Assembly (NCBI GenBank): GCA_023419875.1
Contig: JAEZXM010000303.1
Location: forward strand, 1-12,571
Source: Pseudomonadota bacterium
GTDB lineage: Bacteria; Myxococcota; Myxococcia; Myxococcales; Anaeromyxobacteraceae
Reading direction: 5' to 3'
DNA: 12,571 nucleotides
Shown here piece by piece: positions 1-8,634 of this stretch. Position 1 is the first letter of the stretch, and every line of letters starts with the position of its first letter. Below the pieces are notes generated by a model. That model was not told the origin of the DNA, made no database searches, and was given only the letters and a program-made list of their open reading frames with translations. A program made the position numbers and the translations under genes.

Positions 1-207
1 GTGTTCTGCCGGAACATGATGATCTACTTCGACCTCCCCGCCCGGCGGGCGCTCCTGAAGCGCCTGCACGAGAAGCTCCGCGAGGGTGGCTGGCTCCTGC
101 TCGGCCACTCGGAGTCGCTCATCAACGTGACCGCCGACTTCGAGCTCGTGCACCTCACGAACGACCTCGTGTACCGCAAGCCGCGCGGGTCGGAGGTGGG
201 GCAATGA
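1..207 (+). CDS. cheR: CheR-type chemotaxis methyltransferase, C-terminal fragment
   Basis: This is the last 68 codons of a gene that begins before the window; the GTG at position 1 is an internal valine codon, not a shown start. CheR proteins use S-adenosylmethionine to methylate glutamates on chemoreceptors in the cytoplasm. The visible part starts at the family motif FCRNMMIYFD, followed by a helix and the GGWLLLGHSESL strand-loop, which is the end of the Rossmann-like methyltransferase domain and very typical of CheR. The stop codon overlaps the start of cheB as ATGA at 204-207, so the two are translationally coupled. This is the usual order, because CheR and CheB have opposing activities on the same receptors. 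The catalytic and receptor-binding N-terminal parts cannot be judged here. Confidence 0.92.
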   Translation: MFCRNMMIYFDLPARRALLKRLHEKLREGGWLLLGHSESLINVTADFELVHLTNDLVYRKPRGSEVGQ

Positions 208-1256
208 GGGGGCGAGGGGCGCGAGGCCGGGAGGTCCGGGTCCTCCTCGTGGACGACTCCGCCACGAGCCGCGCCCACCTCTCGTCGATCCTCGAAGGCG
301 CCGCCGGCATCCAGATCGTCGGGGAGGCGAGCGACGGGGAGGAGGGGCTCCAGGCCGCGTTCCGGCTCCAGCCCGACGTGATCGTGCTCGATCTGCAGAT
401 GCCGCGCATGGACGGGTTCACGTTCCTGCGGCTCCTCATGCCCCGCCGCCCGACGCCGGTCGTGGTGGTGTCGTCCCAGTCCCACCCGATCGACGTCTTC
501 CGGGCGCTCGAGCTCGGCGCGCTCGACTTCGTGGCGAAGCCCGTCGGGACCGCGGCCTCGCTGGAGGCGTTCCGGGAGGAGATCCTTCGCAAGTGCGCGT
601 CCGTGCAGGCCCTCCGCCTGGAGAACCTCGCCGCCCGCAAGCCCATGCCGGTGGTGGCGGCGGACCCCGAGGCGTCGCCGCGCGTGGTGGCGATCGGCGC
701 CTCCACGGGTGGGCCGCAGGCCCTTTCACAGCTCGTGCAAGCGCTCCCCGGGCACGCCGAGATCGCGATCCTGATCGCCCAGCACATGCCCGAGAAGTTC
801 ACCGCCACGTTCGCGCAGCGCCTGGCCCGCATCGGCGCGTTCACTGCAAAGGAGGCGGAGGAGGGGGATCGGGTCGCGGTGGGTCGGATCCTGGTCGCGC
901 CGGGCGGGCGGCACATGGAGGTGGTGAGGGAGGACGAAGGGACGCTCCGCGTCCGCGTCCTCGTGTCGGAGGGTGGGACCGCTCGCTACACGCCCTCCAT
1001 CGACCGGTTGTTCGCCTCCGTCGCCGCCGCCTGCGGCCGGGAGGCGTGCGGGGTGGTGCTGACCGGCATGGGGAACGACGGGCGCGAAGGGGTGAAGGCG
1101 ATCCACGCCGGCGGCGGGCTCACGCTCGCGGAATCCGAAGATACGGCCGTGGTATACGGGATGCCACAGGCCGCGGCCGACACCGGGGCCGTACGGGAAG
1201 TGCTGGACCTCGGGGCGATCGCCGACCGCCTGGCGCGGTTCGGTAGGGAGAGCTAG
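204..1256 (+). CDS. cheB: Chemotaxis response regulator protein-glutamate methylesterase CheB
   Basis: CheB removes methyl groups from receptor glutamates, and deamidates glutamines, when phosphorylated by CheA. The 350-residue protein has the normal two-domain plan. The N-terminal receiver (about residues 11-125) has acidic residues D17/D18, phospho-acceptor D63 in VLDLQMP, and K112 in the FVAKP motif. The C-terminal methylesterase domain (about 159-348) has the family catalytic triad: S167 in GASTGGP, H194 in QHMP and D292 in GMGNDGREG. All key residues are present, so it should be active. The ATG at 204 is preceded by GGAGGTGGGG at 192-201 and overlaps the cheR stop. It gives about ten residues, rich in Arg and Gly, before the first receiver strand, slightly longer than usual. 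The symbol is the family name; the genome may hold several cheB copies. Confidence 0.97.
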   Translation: MRGRGARGREVRVLLVDDSATSRAHLSSILEGAAGIQIVGEASDGEEGLQAAFRLQPDVIVLDLQMPRMDGFTFLRLLMPRRPTPVVVVSSQSHPIDVFRALELGALDFVAKPVGTAASLEAFREEILRKCASVQALRLENLAARKPMPVVAADPEASPRVVAIGASTGGPQALSQLVQALPGHAEIAILIAQHMPEKFTATFAQRLARIGAFTAKEAEEGDRVAVGRILVAPGGRHMEVVREDEGTLRVRVLVSEGGTARYTPSIDRLFASVAAACGREACGVVLTGMGNDGREGVKAIHAGGGLTLAESEDTAVVYGMPQAAADTGAVREVLDLGAIADRLARFGRES

Positions 1257-1262
1257 AGCCCA

Positions 1263-1640
1263 ATGGCGCAGCTGCACGCCCTCGTCGTGGACGACAGCCC
1301 CGCGATGCGCAAGCAGCTCAGCTACGCGCTCCAGCGGGTCATGGGCATGGACGCCACCGAGGCCGGCGATGGCGCGGACGCCTGGCGGAAGCTCGCGACC
1401 TCCAGCTTCGACATCCTCATCACCGACATCAACATGCCGCTCATGGACGGGCTGAAGCTCGTCTCGCTCGTCCGCGGCGGCGGCCCGCACCAGCGGATCC
1501 CCATCATCGTCATCACCACCGAGAGCGCCGAGGCCGACCGCCGCCGCGCCATGGCCCTCGGCGCGAGCGCCTACCTCGTGAAGCCGGTGCAGGCGCAGCA
1601 GGTCGTGGACACGGTGAAGACGCTGCTCAGGATGGATTGA
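1263..1640 (+). CDS. Stand-alone CheY-like response regulator receiver
   Basis: A 125-residue single-domain receiver. It shows D10/D11 for Mg2+ binding, phospho-acceptor D55 in ITDINMPLMDG, the switch Thr pair at 85-86 in VITTESAEADRR, and K107 in YLVKP. There is no output domain, so it would act by protein-protein contact like CheY, in the cytoplasm. It begins 6 bp after cheB, with GGGAG at 1246-1250 as a possible ribosome site inside the end of cheB, so it is almost surely co-transcribed with cheR and cheB. The VITTESAEADRRRAMALGASAYLVKP segment is typical of CheY proteins in chemotaxis operons of this kind. Whether it binds a flagellar switch, a pilus or gliding system, or only drains phosphate from CheA cannot be decided from the sequence, so I give no cheY symbol. 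Confidence 0.95.
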   Translation: MAQLHALVVDDSPAMRKQLSYALQRVMGMDATEAGDGADAWRKLATSSFDILITDINMPLMDGLKLVSLVRGGGPHQRIPIIVITTESAEADRRRAMALGASAYLVKPVQAQQVVDTVKTLLRMD

Positions 1641-1732
1641 GGGCGTTCAGGAGCCTCTCGCGCCTGGAGCGCGGCCGCCGCAGCAGCCGCCGGAGCGCCG
1701 GAGCCCGGCCCCCGCGCAGCGGCGAGCACGGC

Positions 1733-1765
1733 TCAGGGCCCCGCGCAGCAGGGGTGGGGCCCTGA
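1733..1765 (+). terminator. Perfect 10-bp inverted repeat, possible transcription end after the chemotaxis genes
   Basis: TCAGGGCCCC at 1733-1742 pairs exactly with GGGGCCCTGA at 1756-1765 across a 13-nt loop. It lies about 95 bp after the receiver gene. No T-run follows, so it is not a classic intrinsic terminator. It could end transcription in a GC-rich organism, protect a 3' end, or be a protein-binding site. Confidence 0.4.
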
Positions 1766-1910
1766 CGGCTCCGCCGGCGGGGCGGGGCGGCCACGCCCCG
1801 TCACGATCAGCCAATTGCCGGCCGAGCGGGGTGGGGCCAGGATCTGGAAGGTCCGGGAGGGCGCACCCCGCGTGATCCTCAGGTGCGAGTCCGACGCACC
1901 CCCCGGCGCG

Positions 1911-1939
1911 TTGACGCATGCAAAAACCCCGTGATAGGG
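1911..1939 (+). promoter_or_regulatory. Candidate sigma70-type promoter for the ExbB/ExbD operon
   Basis: TTGACG at 1911-1916 is a five-of-six match to the -35 consensus. The best -10 candidates are GATAGG (1933-1938, 16-bp spacing) or ATAGGG (1934-1939, 17-bp spacing), both weak. This is the most AT-rich spot of the gap and lies about 75-80 bp ahead of the exbB start. The -10 region overlaps a CCCC-gtgata-GGGG inverted repeat (1927-1940), which could be an operator. Only the -35 is convincing. Confidence 0.35.
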
Positions 1940-2013
1940 GATTCGAGCCGGGCAAGCGCGTGATCGTGGGACAGTTCCGATCCCGCAGCCCCACTCCGGA
2001 GGAATGACGGCAC

Positions 2014-2694
2014 ATGGGCGAGTTCTTCGGCGAGATCGCGAAGCAGTACGAGCTGGGCGGCTTCATGATGCACGCCATCAGCGTGGCGCTGGTCTTCACC
2101 GTCGTCCTCATCGCCGACCGTGTGATCGCGCTCTACTTCCAGCTCTGGACCAGCAAGGAAGCCTTCCTGAAGGGGCTGCGCGAGCACATTTATCGGGGTG
2201 ACCTCGATCGGGCCATCAGCTACTGCGCCTCGCAGAAGCGGACCCCGCTCGTCTCGGTGGTGAAGTCGGGCCTCATCAACGTCCCGAAGGGCGAGGCGGA
2301 CGTGCAGGCGGCGATGGACGAGGCCACCCTGCGCGAGTCGCCCCGGATCGAGAAGCGCACGGGGTACCTGGCCATGCTCGGCAACGTCGCCACCCTGCTC
2401 GGGCTCCTCGGCACCATCATCGGCCTCATCGGCGCGTTCGGGGCGGTCGCCAACGCGGACGCCTCCGAGAAGGCGACGATCCTCTCCCGGTCGATCTCCG
2501 AGGCCATGAACTGCACCGCGTTCGGCCTCTTCACCGCCATCCCCGCGCTCGTCGCCTACTCGGTGCTGCAGGGGCGCTCGCAGCACCTCATCGACGACAT
2601 CAACGAGTCGTCGGTCTCGGTGCTGAACCTCATCATCGCGAACCGCGAGAAGATGAAGATGCCGGCGTCGGTGGGCGAGGAGGCGGTGGGCTAG
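2014..2694 (+). CDS. MotA/TolQ/ExbB proton channel family protein
   Basis: A 226-residue inner-membrane protein with the three-helix plan of TolQ/ExbB. The first membrane helix is at about residues 21-43, followed by a long cytoplasmic loop with a charged helical part. A second helix (about 119-145) carries the family motif LLGLLGTIIGLIGAF, and a third (about 165-186) carries AMNCTAFGLFTAIPALVAY. The conserved threonines of both helices (T127 and T168 by motif) are present. These proteins form pentamers around an ExbD/TolR dimer and turn the proton gradient into mechanical work. GGAGGA at 1998-2003 sits 10 nt before the ATG at 2014; an ATG at 2004 is out of frame and too close. It heads a 1+2 operon with two ExbD-like genes. 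ExbB, TolQ and the myxobacterial gliding-motor protein AglR cannot be told apart from the sequence alone. Confidence 0.93.
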   Translation: MGEFFGEIAKQYELGGFMMHAISVALVFTVVLIADRVIALYFQLWTSKEAFLKGLREHIYRGDLDRAISYCASQKRTPLVSVVKSGLINVPKGEADVQAAMDEATLRESPRIEKRTGYLAMLGNVATLLGLLGTIIGLIGAFGAVANADASEKATILSRSISEAMNCTAFGLFTAIPALVAYSVLQGRSQHLIDDINESSVSVLNLIIANREKMKMPASVGEEAVG

Positions 2695-2727
2695 TTCTCC
2701 CGCGGTCGGGGCTCCAGCACGAACCAA

Positions 2728-2739
2728 GGAAGGAGGTGG
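2728..2739 (+). promoter_or_regulatory. Near-perfect Shine-Dalgarno fixing the first ExbD start
   Basis: AAGGAGGTGG at 2730-2739 is an almost complete complement of the 16S rRNA 3' end. It lies 4 nt before the ATG at 2744, which picks that start over the in-frame ATG at 2759. It is the strongest ribosome site in the window, implying high translation of the first ExbD subunit relative to its neighbours. Confidence 0.85.
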
Positions 2740-2743
2740 CTCG

Positions 2744-3280
2744 ATGGGCGGCGGCGCAATGCCCGAACAGGGCCACGGGAAGAAGGGCAAGAAATCCCTC
2801 GACGCGGTCATCAACGTCGTCCCGGCCATCGACCTCCTCTCCTGCTGCATCACCTTCCTCCTCTACACCGCGGTCTGGACCCAGATCGCGCGACTTCAGG
2901 TGAACCAGTTCGGCTCCGGTGCTCCGGAGCCGCCCGGCGAGCAGCAGAAGACGATGCTCGTCACGCTCCTCGTGGGCGAGCGCGGCATGACGCTCCAGAC
3001 CACGTCCGGGGTCAACGACGAGATCCCGCTCGTCCCGCGCGCCATGAAGAAGCCGAAGGTGCCGAAGCCCGAGGATCAGCTCGCCGAGGAGGAGAAGACC
3101 AAGCTCCGCCAGGACGTGAAGACGCTCGGGGACAAGCTCAAGGTCCTGCGCGCCAGCAACCCCGACGCGGTGTCGGTGACGATCGCGCCCGAGGACACGA
3201 TCCCCTACCGCGACATCATCGAGGTGATCGACACCTGCATGGGCCAGGGGTTCGCCTCGGTCACGATGGCGGGGGGCTGA
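2744..3280 (+). CDS. ExbD/TolR-family biopolymer transport protein (first of two)
   Basis: A 178-residue protein with the ExbD/TolR plan: a short basic cytoplasmic start (GKKGKK), one membrane helix (about residues 28-45) and a periplasmic domain. The helix entry INVVPAIDLL matches the family motif, with D30 at the position of the proton-carrying aspartate. Unusual points are the Cys-Cys pair at 34-35 inside the helix and a long, highly charged linker (about residues 95-130, rich in Lys, Glu and Pro) before the conserved C-terminal part with IPYRDIIEVIDTCMGQGF, which resembles the ExbD periplasmic fold. It starts 49 bp after the ExbB-like gene behind a very strong ribosome site. Together with the next gene it would form a mixed ExbD pair inside the channel. 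Its exact partner system is unknown; TolR or AglQ-like roles are possible. Confidence 0.87.
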   Translation: MGGGAMPEQGHGKKGKKSLDAVINVVPAIDLLSCCITFLLYTAVWTQIARLQVNQFGSGAPEPPGEQQKTMLVTLLVGERGMTLQTTSGVNDEIPLVPRAMKKPKVPKPEDQLAEEEKTKLRQDVKTLGDKLKVLRASNPDAVSVTIAPEDTIPYRDIIEVIDTCMGQGFASVTMAGG

Positions 3281-3283
3281 GCC

Positions 3284-3865
3284 ATGCCGATCCTCTCCCC
3301 CGGGAAGCGGCCGGCGAAGCGCTTCGAGAGCTCCCGCATCCTGGGCGGGAAGATGGCCCGCGGCCGCAAGGCGACGAACGCCGACCTCAACGTGGTGCCG
3401 ATGGTGGACATGATGACGATGCTCGTCATCTTCCTCCTGCAGCAGTTCTCGGCCACGGGCGAGGTGCTGTACATGCAGAAGGACATCAAGCTCCCCGACG
3501 CGCACCACGGGCAGATGATCGAGGTCGCCCCCGTCGTCACCATCAGCTCGAGCGAGATCACGGTGGTCGGCAAGAAGGTCGCCGACGTCGCCGACCTCGA
3601 GCGGGACGGCTACCTCAACATCCCCGGGATCGAGGAAGGCCTGCGCGACGAGAAGAAGAAGTGGGAGTTCCTGCACCAGCGCGACCAGAACAAGGACTTC
3701 AAGGGTGTGGTCAACGTGCAGGCCGACGGCGGGGTGCCGTACCGCATCGTGCGGCGCGTGCTGCACTCCTGCGAGGTCGCGGGCTACTCGAACCACAACC
3801 TCGCCACCCTGGACGCCGGCTCGATCGAGGCGGTGAGTCAGGGCCAGCCGATCGGCGGAATCTGA
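3284..3865 (+). CDS. ExbD/TolR-family biopolymer transport protein (second of two)
   Basis: A 193-residue ExbD/TolR homologue clearly different in sequence from the first copy, so not a recent duplication. After a basic tail comes LNVVPMVDMMTMLVIFLL (residues 35-52), the single membrane helix with D42 as the predicted proton-carrying residue. The periplasmic part has a predicted strand set (VAPVVTISSSEITVVGKK) and the C-terminal GVPYRIVRRVLHSCEVAGY, equivalent to the ExbD dimer domain. The start at 3284 is 3 bp after the previous stop, so the genes are likely translationally coupled. An in-frame ATG at 3353 would give the short cytoplasmic tail usual for the family and cannot be excluded. Two unlike TolR subunits with one TolQ is the composition of the myxobacterial AglRQS gliding motor and of some TonB systems; no TonB or TolA partner gene lies in the window. 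Confidence 0.88.
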   Translation: MPILSPGKRPAKRFESSRILGGKMARGRKATNADLNVVPMVDMMTMLVIFLLQQFSATGEVLYMQKDIKLPDAHHGQMIEVAPVVTISSSEITVVGKKVADVADLERDGYLNIPGIEEGLRDEKKKWEFLHQRDQNKDFKGVVNVQADGGVPYRIVRRVLHSCEVAGYSNHNLATLDAGSIEAVSQGQPIGGI

Positions 3866-3879
3866 ACCGGCCCGGGTCT

Positions 3880-3915
3880 CCGGCCCGGATCCCAAATGTT
3901 CGTTTGCCGGGCCGG
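3880..3915 (+). terminator. GC-rich hairpin after the ExbD pair, possible terminator
   Basis: CCGGCCCGG (3880-3888) pairs exactly with CCGGGCCGG (3907-3915). Inside the 18-nt loop CAAA (3893-3896) and TTTG (3903-3906) can also pair, giving a 9+4-bp stem with a 4-nt bulge. The hairpin begins 14 bp after the stop codon of the second ExbD. No T-run follows. The left arm is duplicated at 3867-3875, so two alternative folds are possible. Confidence 0.45.
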
Positions 3916-4017
3916 CGTGCGTCTGCACGGCCCCTTCCGGTCGTCGCACAACGTGCTCCGCGCGCCTTCCCGCGCGCGACGACGAGCCGCATCATTCCGC
4001 TGACCTTAAGGAAGTGA

Positions 4018-4045
4018 CCGTTCGCCTCCCCGACGAGGCGGACGG
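4018..4045 (+). promoter_or_regulatory. Strong hairpin in the leader of hppA
   Basis: An 11-bp stem (4018-4028 with 4035-4045, one G-T pair) closes a 6-nt loop, 74 bp before the hppA start. It follows CCTTAAGG (4004-4011). There is no T-run after it and no known riboswitch class that I recognise. It could be a leader structure, a weak terminator for upstream transcription, or an operator. Confidence 0.4.
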
Positions 4046-4119
4046 ACGTTCGCTCGGCCGCGCGCCGCGGGCGCGCGAGCGGAACGACCCACACGATCGG
4101 CCGGAGCCAGGGTGCACCA

Positions 4120-6538
<2,419 letters not shown>

Positions 6539-6546
<8 letters not shown>

Positions 6547-7228
6547 CCGGCTCGACCGCGAGCGCCGCCAGGCGGTTCAGAGGGCCTGCGGCGCGCTCAA
6601 GGTCTTCCCGCTCCACGGCGTGGCGGTGCTCCCCGGCACCCCCACGCCGCTCCACGTCTTCGAGCCGCGCTACCGCGCGCTCGTGCGCGACGCGCTCCTC
6701 GGCGATCGCATCGTCGCCGTCCCGAACGTGCGCTCGCCCGAAGGGCTCCGCGAGCTGCACCCGCCGCTCCGGCCGGTCGCGGGTGCGGGGTACATCGAGC
6801 ATCACGTGGAGCACGGCGACGGCCGCTACGACATCGTGATCCGCGGGGTCTCGCGGGTACAGCTCGGCGACGAGCTCCCGACCGAGGCCGCCTACCGGAC
6901 CTTCCGGGCGGAGCTCGCGAAGGAGTCGTGGCCGGCGGAGGGCAAGGGGCGGCTCGAGCCCGGCATCGAGTCGCTCCGGCAGCTCGTCCTCGAGCTCTCC
7001 GCGCGCCTCCCGCCCGAGTCCGGCGCGCCGGCGCTCGCCGAGGCGGTGGCGCAGATCGAGGACCCCTCGGCGGCCGTGGATCTGGTCGCCGCCGCCGCGG
7101 TCTCCGAGCCGGAGGTGCGCCAGGCGGTGCTCGAGGAGCTCGACGTCGCGAAGCGGCTCGAGCGCGTGGTCTCCGAGGTCGCGGCGGTGGTGCTGCTGCT
7201 CGCGCGGGGGCGGAACGCGCAGGCGTGA
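6539..7228 (+). CDS. LON substrate-binding-domain protein without protease or ATPase parts
   Basis: A 229-residue cytoplasmic protein matching the N-terminal substrate-recognition domain of Lon protease. Visible motifs are FPLHGVAVLPG (23-33), HVFEPRYR (39-46), GAGYIE (82-87) and GRYDIVIRGVSRVQL (95-109), followed by an acidic, Ala- and Leu-rich helical half (about 140-225). No AAA+ or Ser-Lys protease domain follows. Such single-domain LON proteins are common in bacteria but have no settled function; roles as adaptors or protein-binding modules are guesses. The ATG at 6539 lies inside the end of hppA (8-bp overlap), with only AGGA at 6533-6536 close ahead, so it is probably translated by coupling with the pyrophosphatase. 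It ends just before a REP-like hairpin that separates it from the convergent ugd. No catalytic function should be transferred from Lon. Confidence 0.9.
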
Positions 7229-7234
7229 AACCCG

Positions 7235-7286
7235 CTCGTGCTGAGCGTAGCGGCCGCCGCAGGCGGCCGCGGAGTCGAAGCACGAG
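7235..7286. repeat. REP-like palindromic element, probable bidirectional terminator
   Basis: CTCGTGCT (7235-7242) pairs with AGCACGAG (7279-7286), and inside it GCGGCCGCC (7250-7258) pairs with GGCGGCCGC (7262-7270) around a GCA triloop. The two stems are split by an unpaired 7+8-nt internal loop. On the minus strand the outer parts read CTCGTGCTTCGACTCCG and CTACGCTCAGCACGAG, a form that resembles short interspersed palindromes I remember from GC-rich proteobacterial genomes. It fills nearly the whole 64-bp space between two convergent genes, a usual site for REP elements, and could stop transcription from both sides. Confidence 0.6.
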
Positions 7287-7292
7287 ATCGAG

Positions 7293-8603
7293 CTACTCCC
7301 GCCCCGACCGCCCCACCCCGTAGTACGTGAAGCCCGCCTCCCGCGCCTTCTTCGCGTCCCAGACGTTCCGGCCGTCGAAGAGCACCGGCTCCTTCATGAG
7401 CTTCTTGAGCCGCGCGAGGTCCGGCTGGCGGAACTCGTTCCACTCGGTGACGAGCATGAGGGCGTCGGCGCCCTCGACCGCGGCGTAGGGCGTCGTCGAG
7501 AGCTCGACCCCGCGCCCGTGGAAGAGCCGCTCCGCCACCTCGGCCGCCACCGGGTCGTGCGCCCGCACCTTGGCGCCGTTCCCGAGCAGCCCCTCGATCA
7601 CCGTGATCGACGGCGCCTCGCGCATGTCGTCGGTCTTGGGCTTGAAGGCGAGCCCCCAGACCGCGAACGTCTTCCCGGCGAGCGAACCGAAGTGCTTCTG
7701 CGCCTTCTCGAGCAGCCACCGCTTCTGCCGCTCGTTCACGCGCTCGACCGCGCGCAGCAGGTCGAAGTCGAGGCCGATGTTGCGGGCCAGCGTCGTAACC
7801 GCGCGTAAATCCTTAGGAAAACATGAGCCCCCGAAGCCGCAGCCCGGGAACAGGAACGGATGCCCGATCCGCCTGTCCGAGCCGATCCCGCGCCGGACCA
7901 TGTCCACGTCCGCGCCGAGCCGCTCGCAGAGCGTCGCCATCTCGTTCATGAACGAGATGCGCGTCGCGAGCATCGCGTTGGCGGCGTACTTCGTGAGCTC
8001 CGCGGAGCGGACGTCCATGAACAGCACCGGCTGCTCCGCCCGGACGAACGGCGCGTACAGCTCGGCCATCACCAAGCGTGCACGCTCGGAGGAGACGCCG
8101 ACGACGACGCGGTCCGGGCGCATGAAGTCGTCGATCGCCGCCCCCTCCTTCAGGAACTCGGGGTTCGAGACGACGTCGAACGGGTGGGTGGTGTGCCGCC
8201 CCACGACCTCGGCGACGCGGTCCGCGCTGCCGACCGGGACGGTGCTCTTGTTCACCACCACCGTGTAGTGCCGCATGTGCTTCGCAAGCTCGGCCGCCGC
8301 CTGGAGCACGTAGGTGAGGTCGGCCTCGCCGGTCTCGCCCGGCGGCGTGCCCACGGCGATGAACGCGACCTGCGCGTCCTTCATCCCCTCCGCGTACGAG
8401 GTCGTGAACGCGAGCCGCCCCTCGCGCGCGTTCCGGCGCACGAGCTCCTCGAGCCCGGGCTCGTAGATCGGGACGCCGCCCGCGCGGAGGAGCTCGATCT
8501 TCTTCGGGTCGATGTCGAGGCAGGTGACCGTGTTCCCGGACTCCGCGAAGCAGGTGCCGGTGACGAGCCCGACGTAGCCGGTGCCGATGACGGTGATGTT
8601 CAC
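7293..8603 (-). CDS. ugd: UDP-glucose 6-dehydrogenase
   Basis: Oxidises UDP-glucose to UDP-glucuronate with two NAD+, a precursor of acidic exopolysaccharides and LPS. The 436-residue protein, a normal length for the longer class, shows the NAD motif GTGYVGLVTG (7-16), D30 at the end of the second strand, TVPVGS (121-126), NPEFLKEG (147-154), K204 in ELTKYAANA, catalytic C261 in FGGSCFPKD with D265, and the C-terminal NAD/sugar domain with GLAFKPKTDD (317-326). The start is GTG (8601-8603), behind GGGGAGGGTG on the minus strand (8611-8620). A related UDP-ManNAc dehydrogenase is less likely given the motif set. Odd: codons 260-266 over the active site are nearly all AT-ending (TCA TGT TTT CCT AAG GAT TTA), unlike the rest of the gene. 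Confidence 0.95.
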   Translation of the reverse strand: MNITVIGTGYVGLVTGTCFAESGNTVTCLDIDPKKIELLRAGGVPIYEPGLEELVRRNAREGRLAFTTSYAEGMKDAQVAFIAVGTPPGETGEADLTYVLQAAAELAKHMRHYTVVVNKSTVPVGSADRVAEVVGRHTTHPFDVVSNPEFLKEGAAIDDFMRPDRVVVGVSSERARLVMAELYAPFVRAEQPVLFMDVRSAELTKYAANAMLATRISFMNEMATLCERLGADVDMVRRGIGSDRRIGHPFLFPGCGFGGSCFPKDLRAVTTLARNIGLDFDLLRAVERVNERQKRWLLEKAQKHFGSLAGKTFAVWGLAFKPKTDDMREAPSITVIEGLLGNGAKVRAHDPVAAEVAERLFHGRGVELSTTPYAAVEGADALMLVTEWNEFRQPDLARLKKLMKEPVLFDGRNVWDAKKAREAGFTYYGVGRSGRE

Positions 8604-8634
8604 GTTCTGTCACCCTCCCCTTCGAATCCCGACG

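Larger units (their letters stand above)
1641..2013 (+). other. 373-bp intergenic region between the chemotaxis and ExbB/ExbD operons
   Basis: No convincing gene is seen here on either strand. The stretch holds a 10-bp perfect inverted repeat (1733-1765), a small hairpin with arms GGTGCG and CGCACC (1882-1887 and 1895-1900, 7-nt loop), a TTGACG promoter-like hexamer at 1911, and a third weak hairpin (GTGGGA at 1966-1971 with TCCCGC at 1981-1986, one G-T pair) just ahead of the exbB ribosome site. It therefore probably holds the end of the chemotaxis transcript and the start and 5' leader of the next one. Confidence 0.6.
3866..4119 (+). other. 254-bp intergenic region ahead of the pyrophosphatase gene
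   Basis: No gene is seen. The left part holds the terminator-like hairpin at 3880-3915. The right part holds a CCTTAAGG palindrome (4004-4011) and a strong hairpin at 4018-4045. I could not find a convincing -35/-10 pair, so whether hppA has its own promoter or is read through from the ExbB/ExbD operon is open. Confidence 0.6.

Noticed and set aside
1905..1922. Possible sigma54 promoter around GGCGCGTTGACGCATGCA
   Set aside because: The GG and GC elements are 13 bp apart, not the required 10.
1966..1986. tRNA-like T-arm sequence (GGGAC AGTTCCGA TCCC)
   Set aside because: No acceptor, anticodon or D arm can be found around it; better seen as a small leader hairpin.
1647..2111. 154-residue minus-strand frame in the 373-bp gap
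   Set aside because: It runs into the start of the ExbB-like gene, has mixed low-complexity composition and no ribosome site or domain.
2633..3949. 438-residue minus-strand frame across both ExbD genes
   Set aside because: Low-complexity His/Asp/Arg/Leu composition, opposite two recognised genes.
7822..7950. Antisense small reading frame starting AGGAAAACATG inside ugd
   Set aside because: About 40 residues, almost all Ser, Arg, Pro and Ala; composition of a random antisense frame. The ribosome-site-like start is a by-product of the AT-rich patch.
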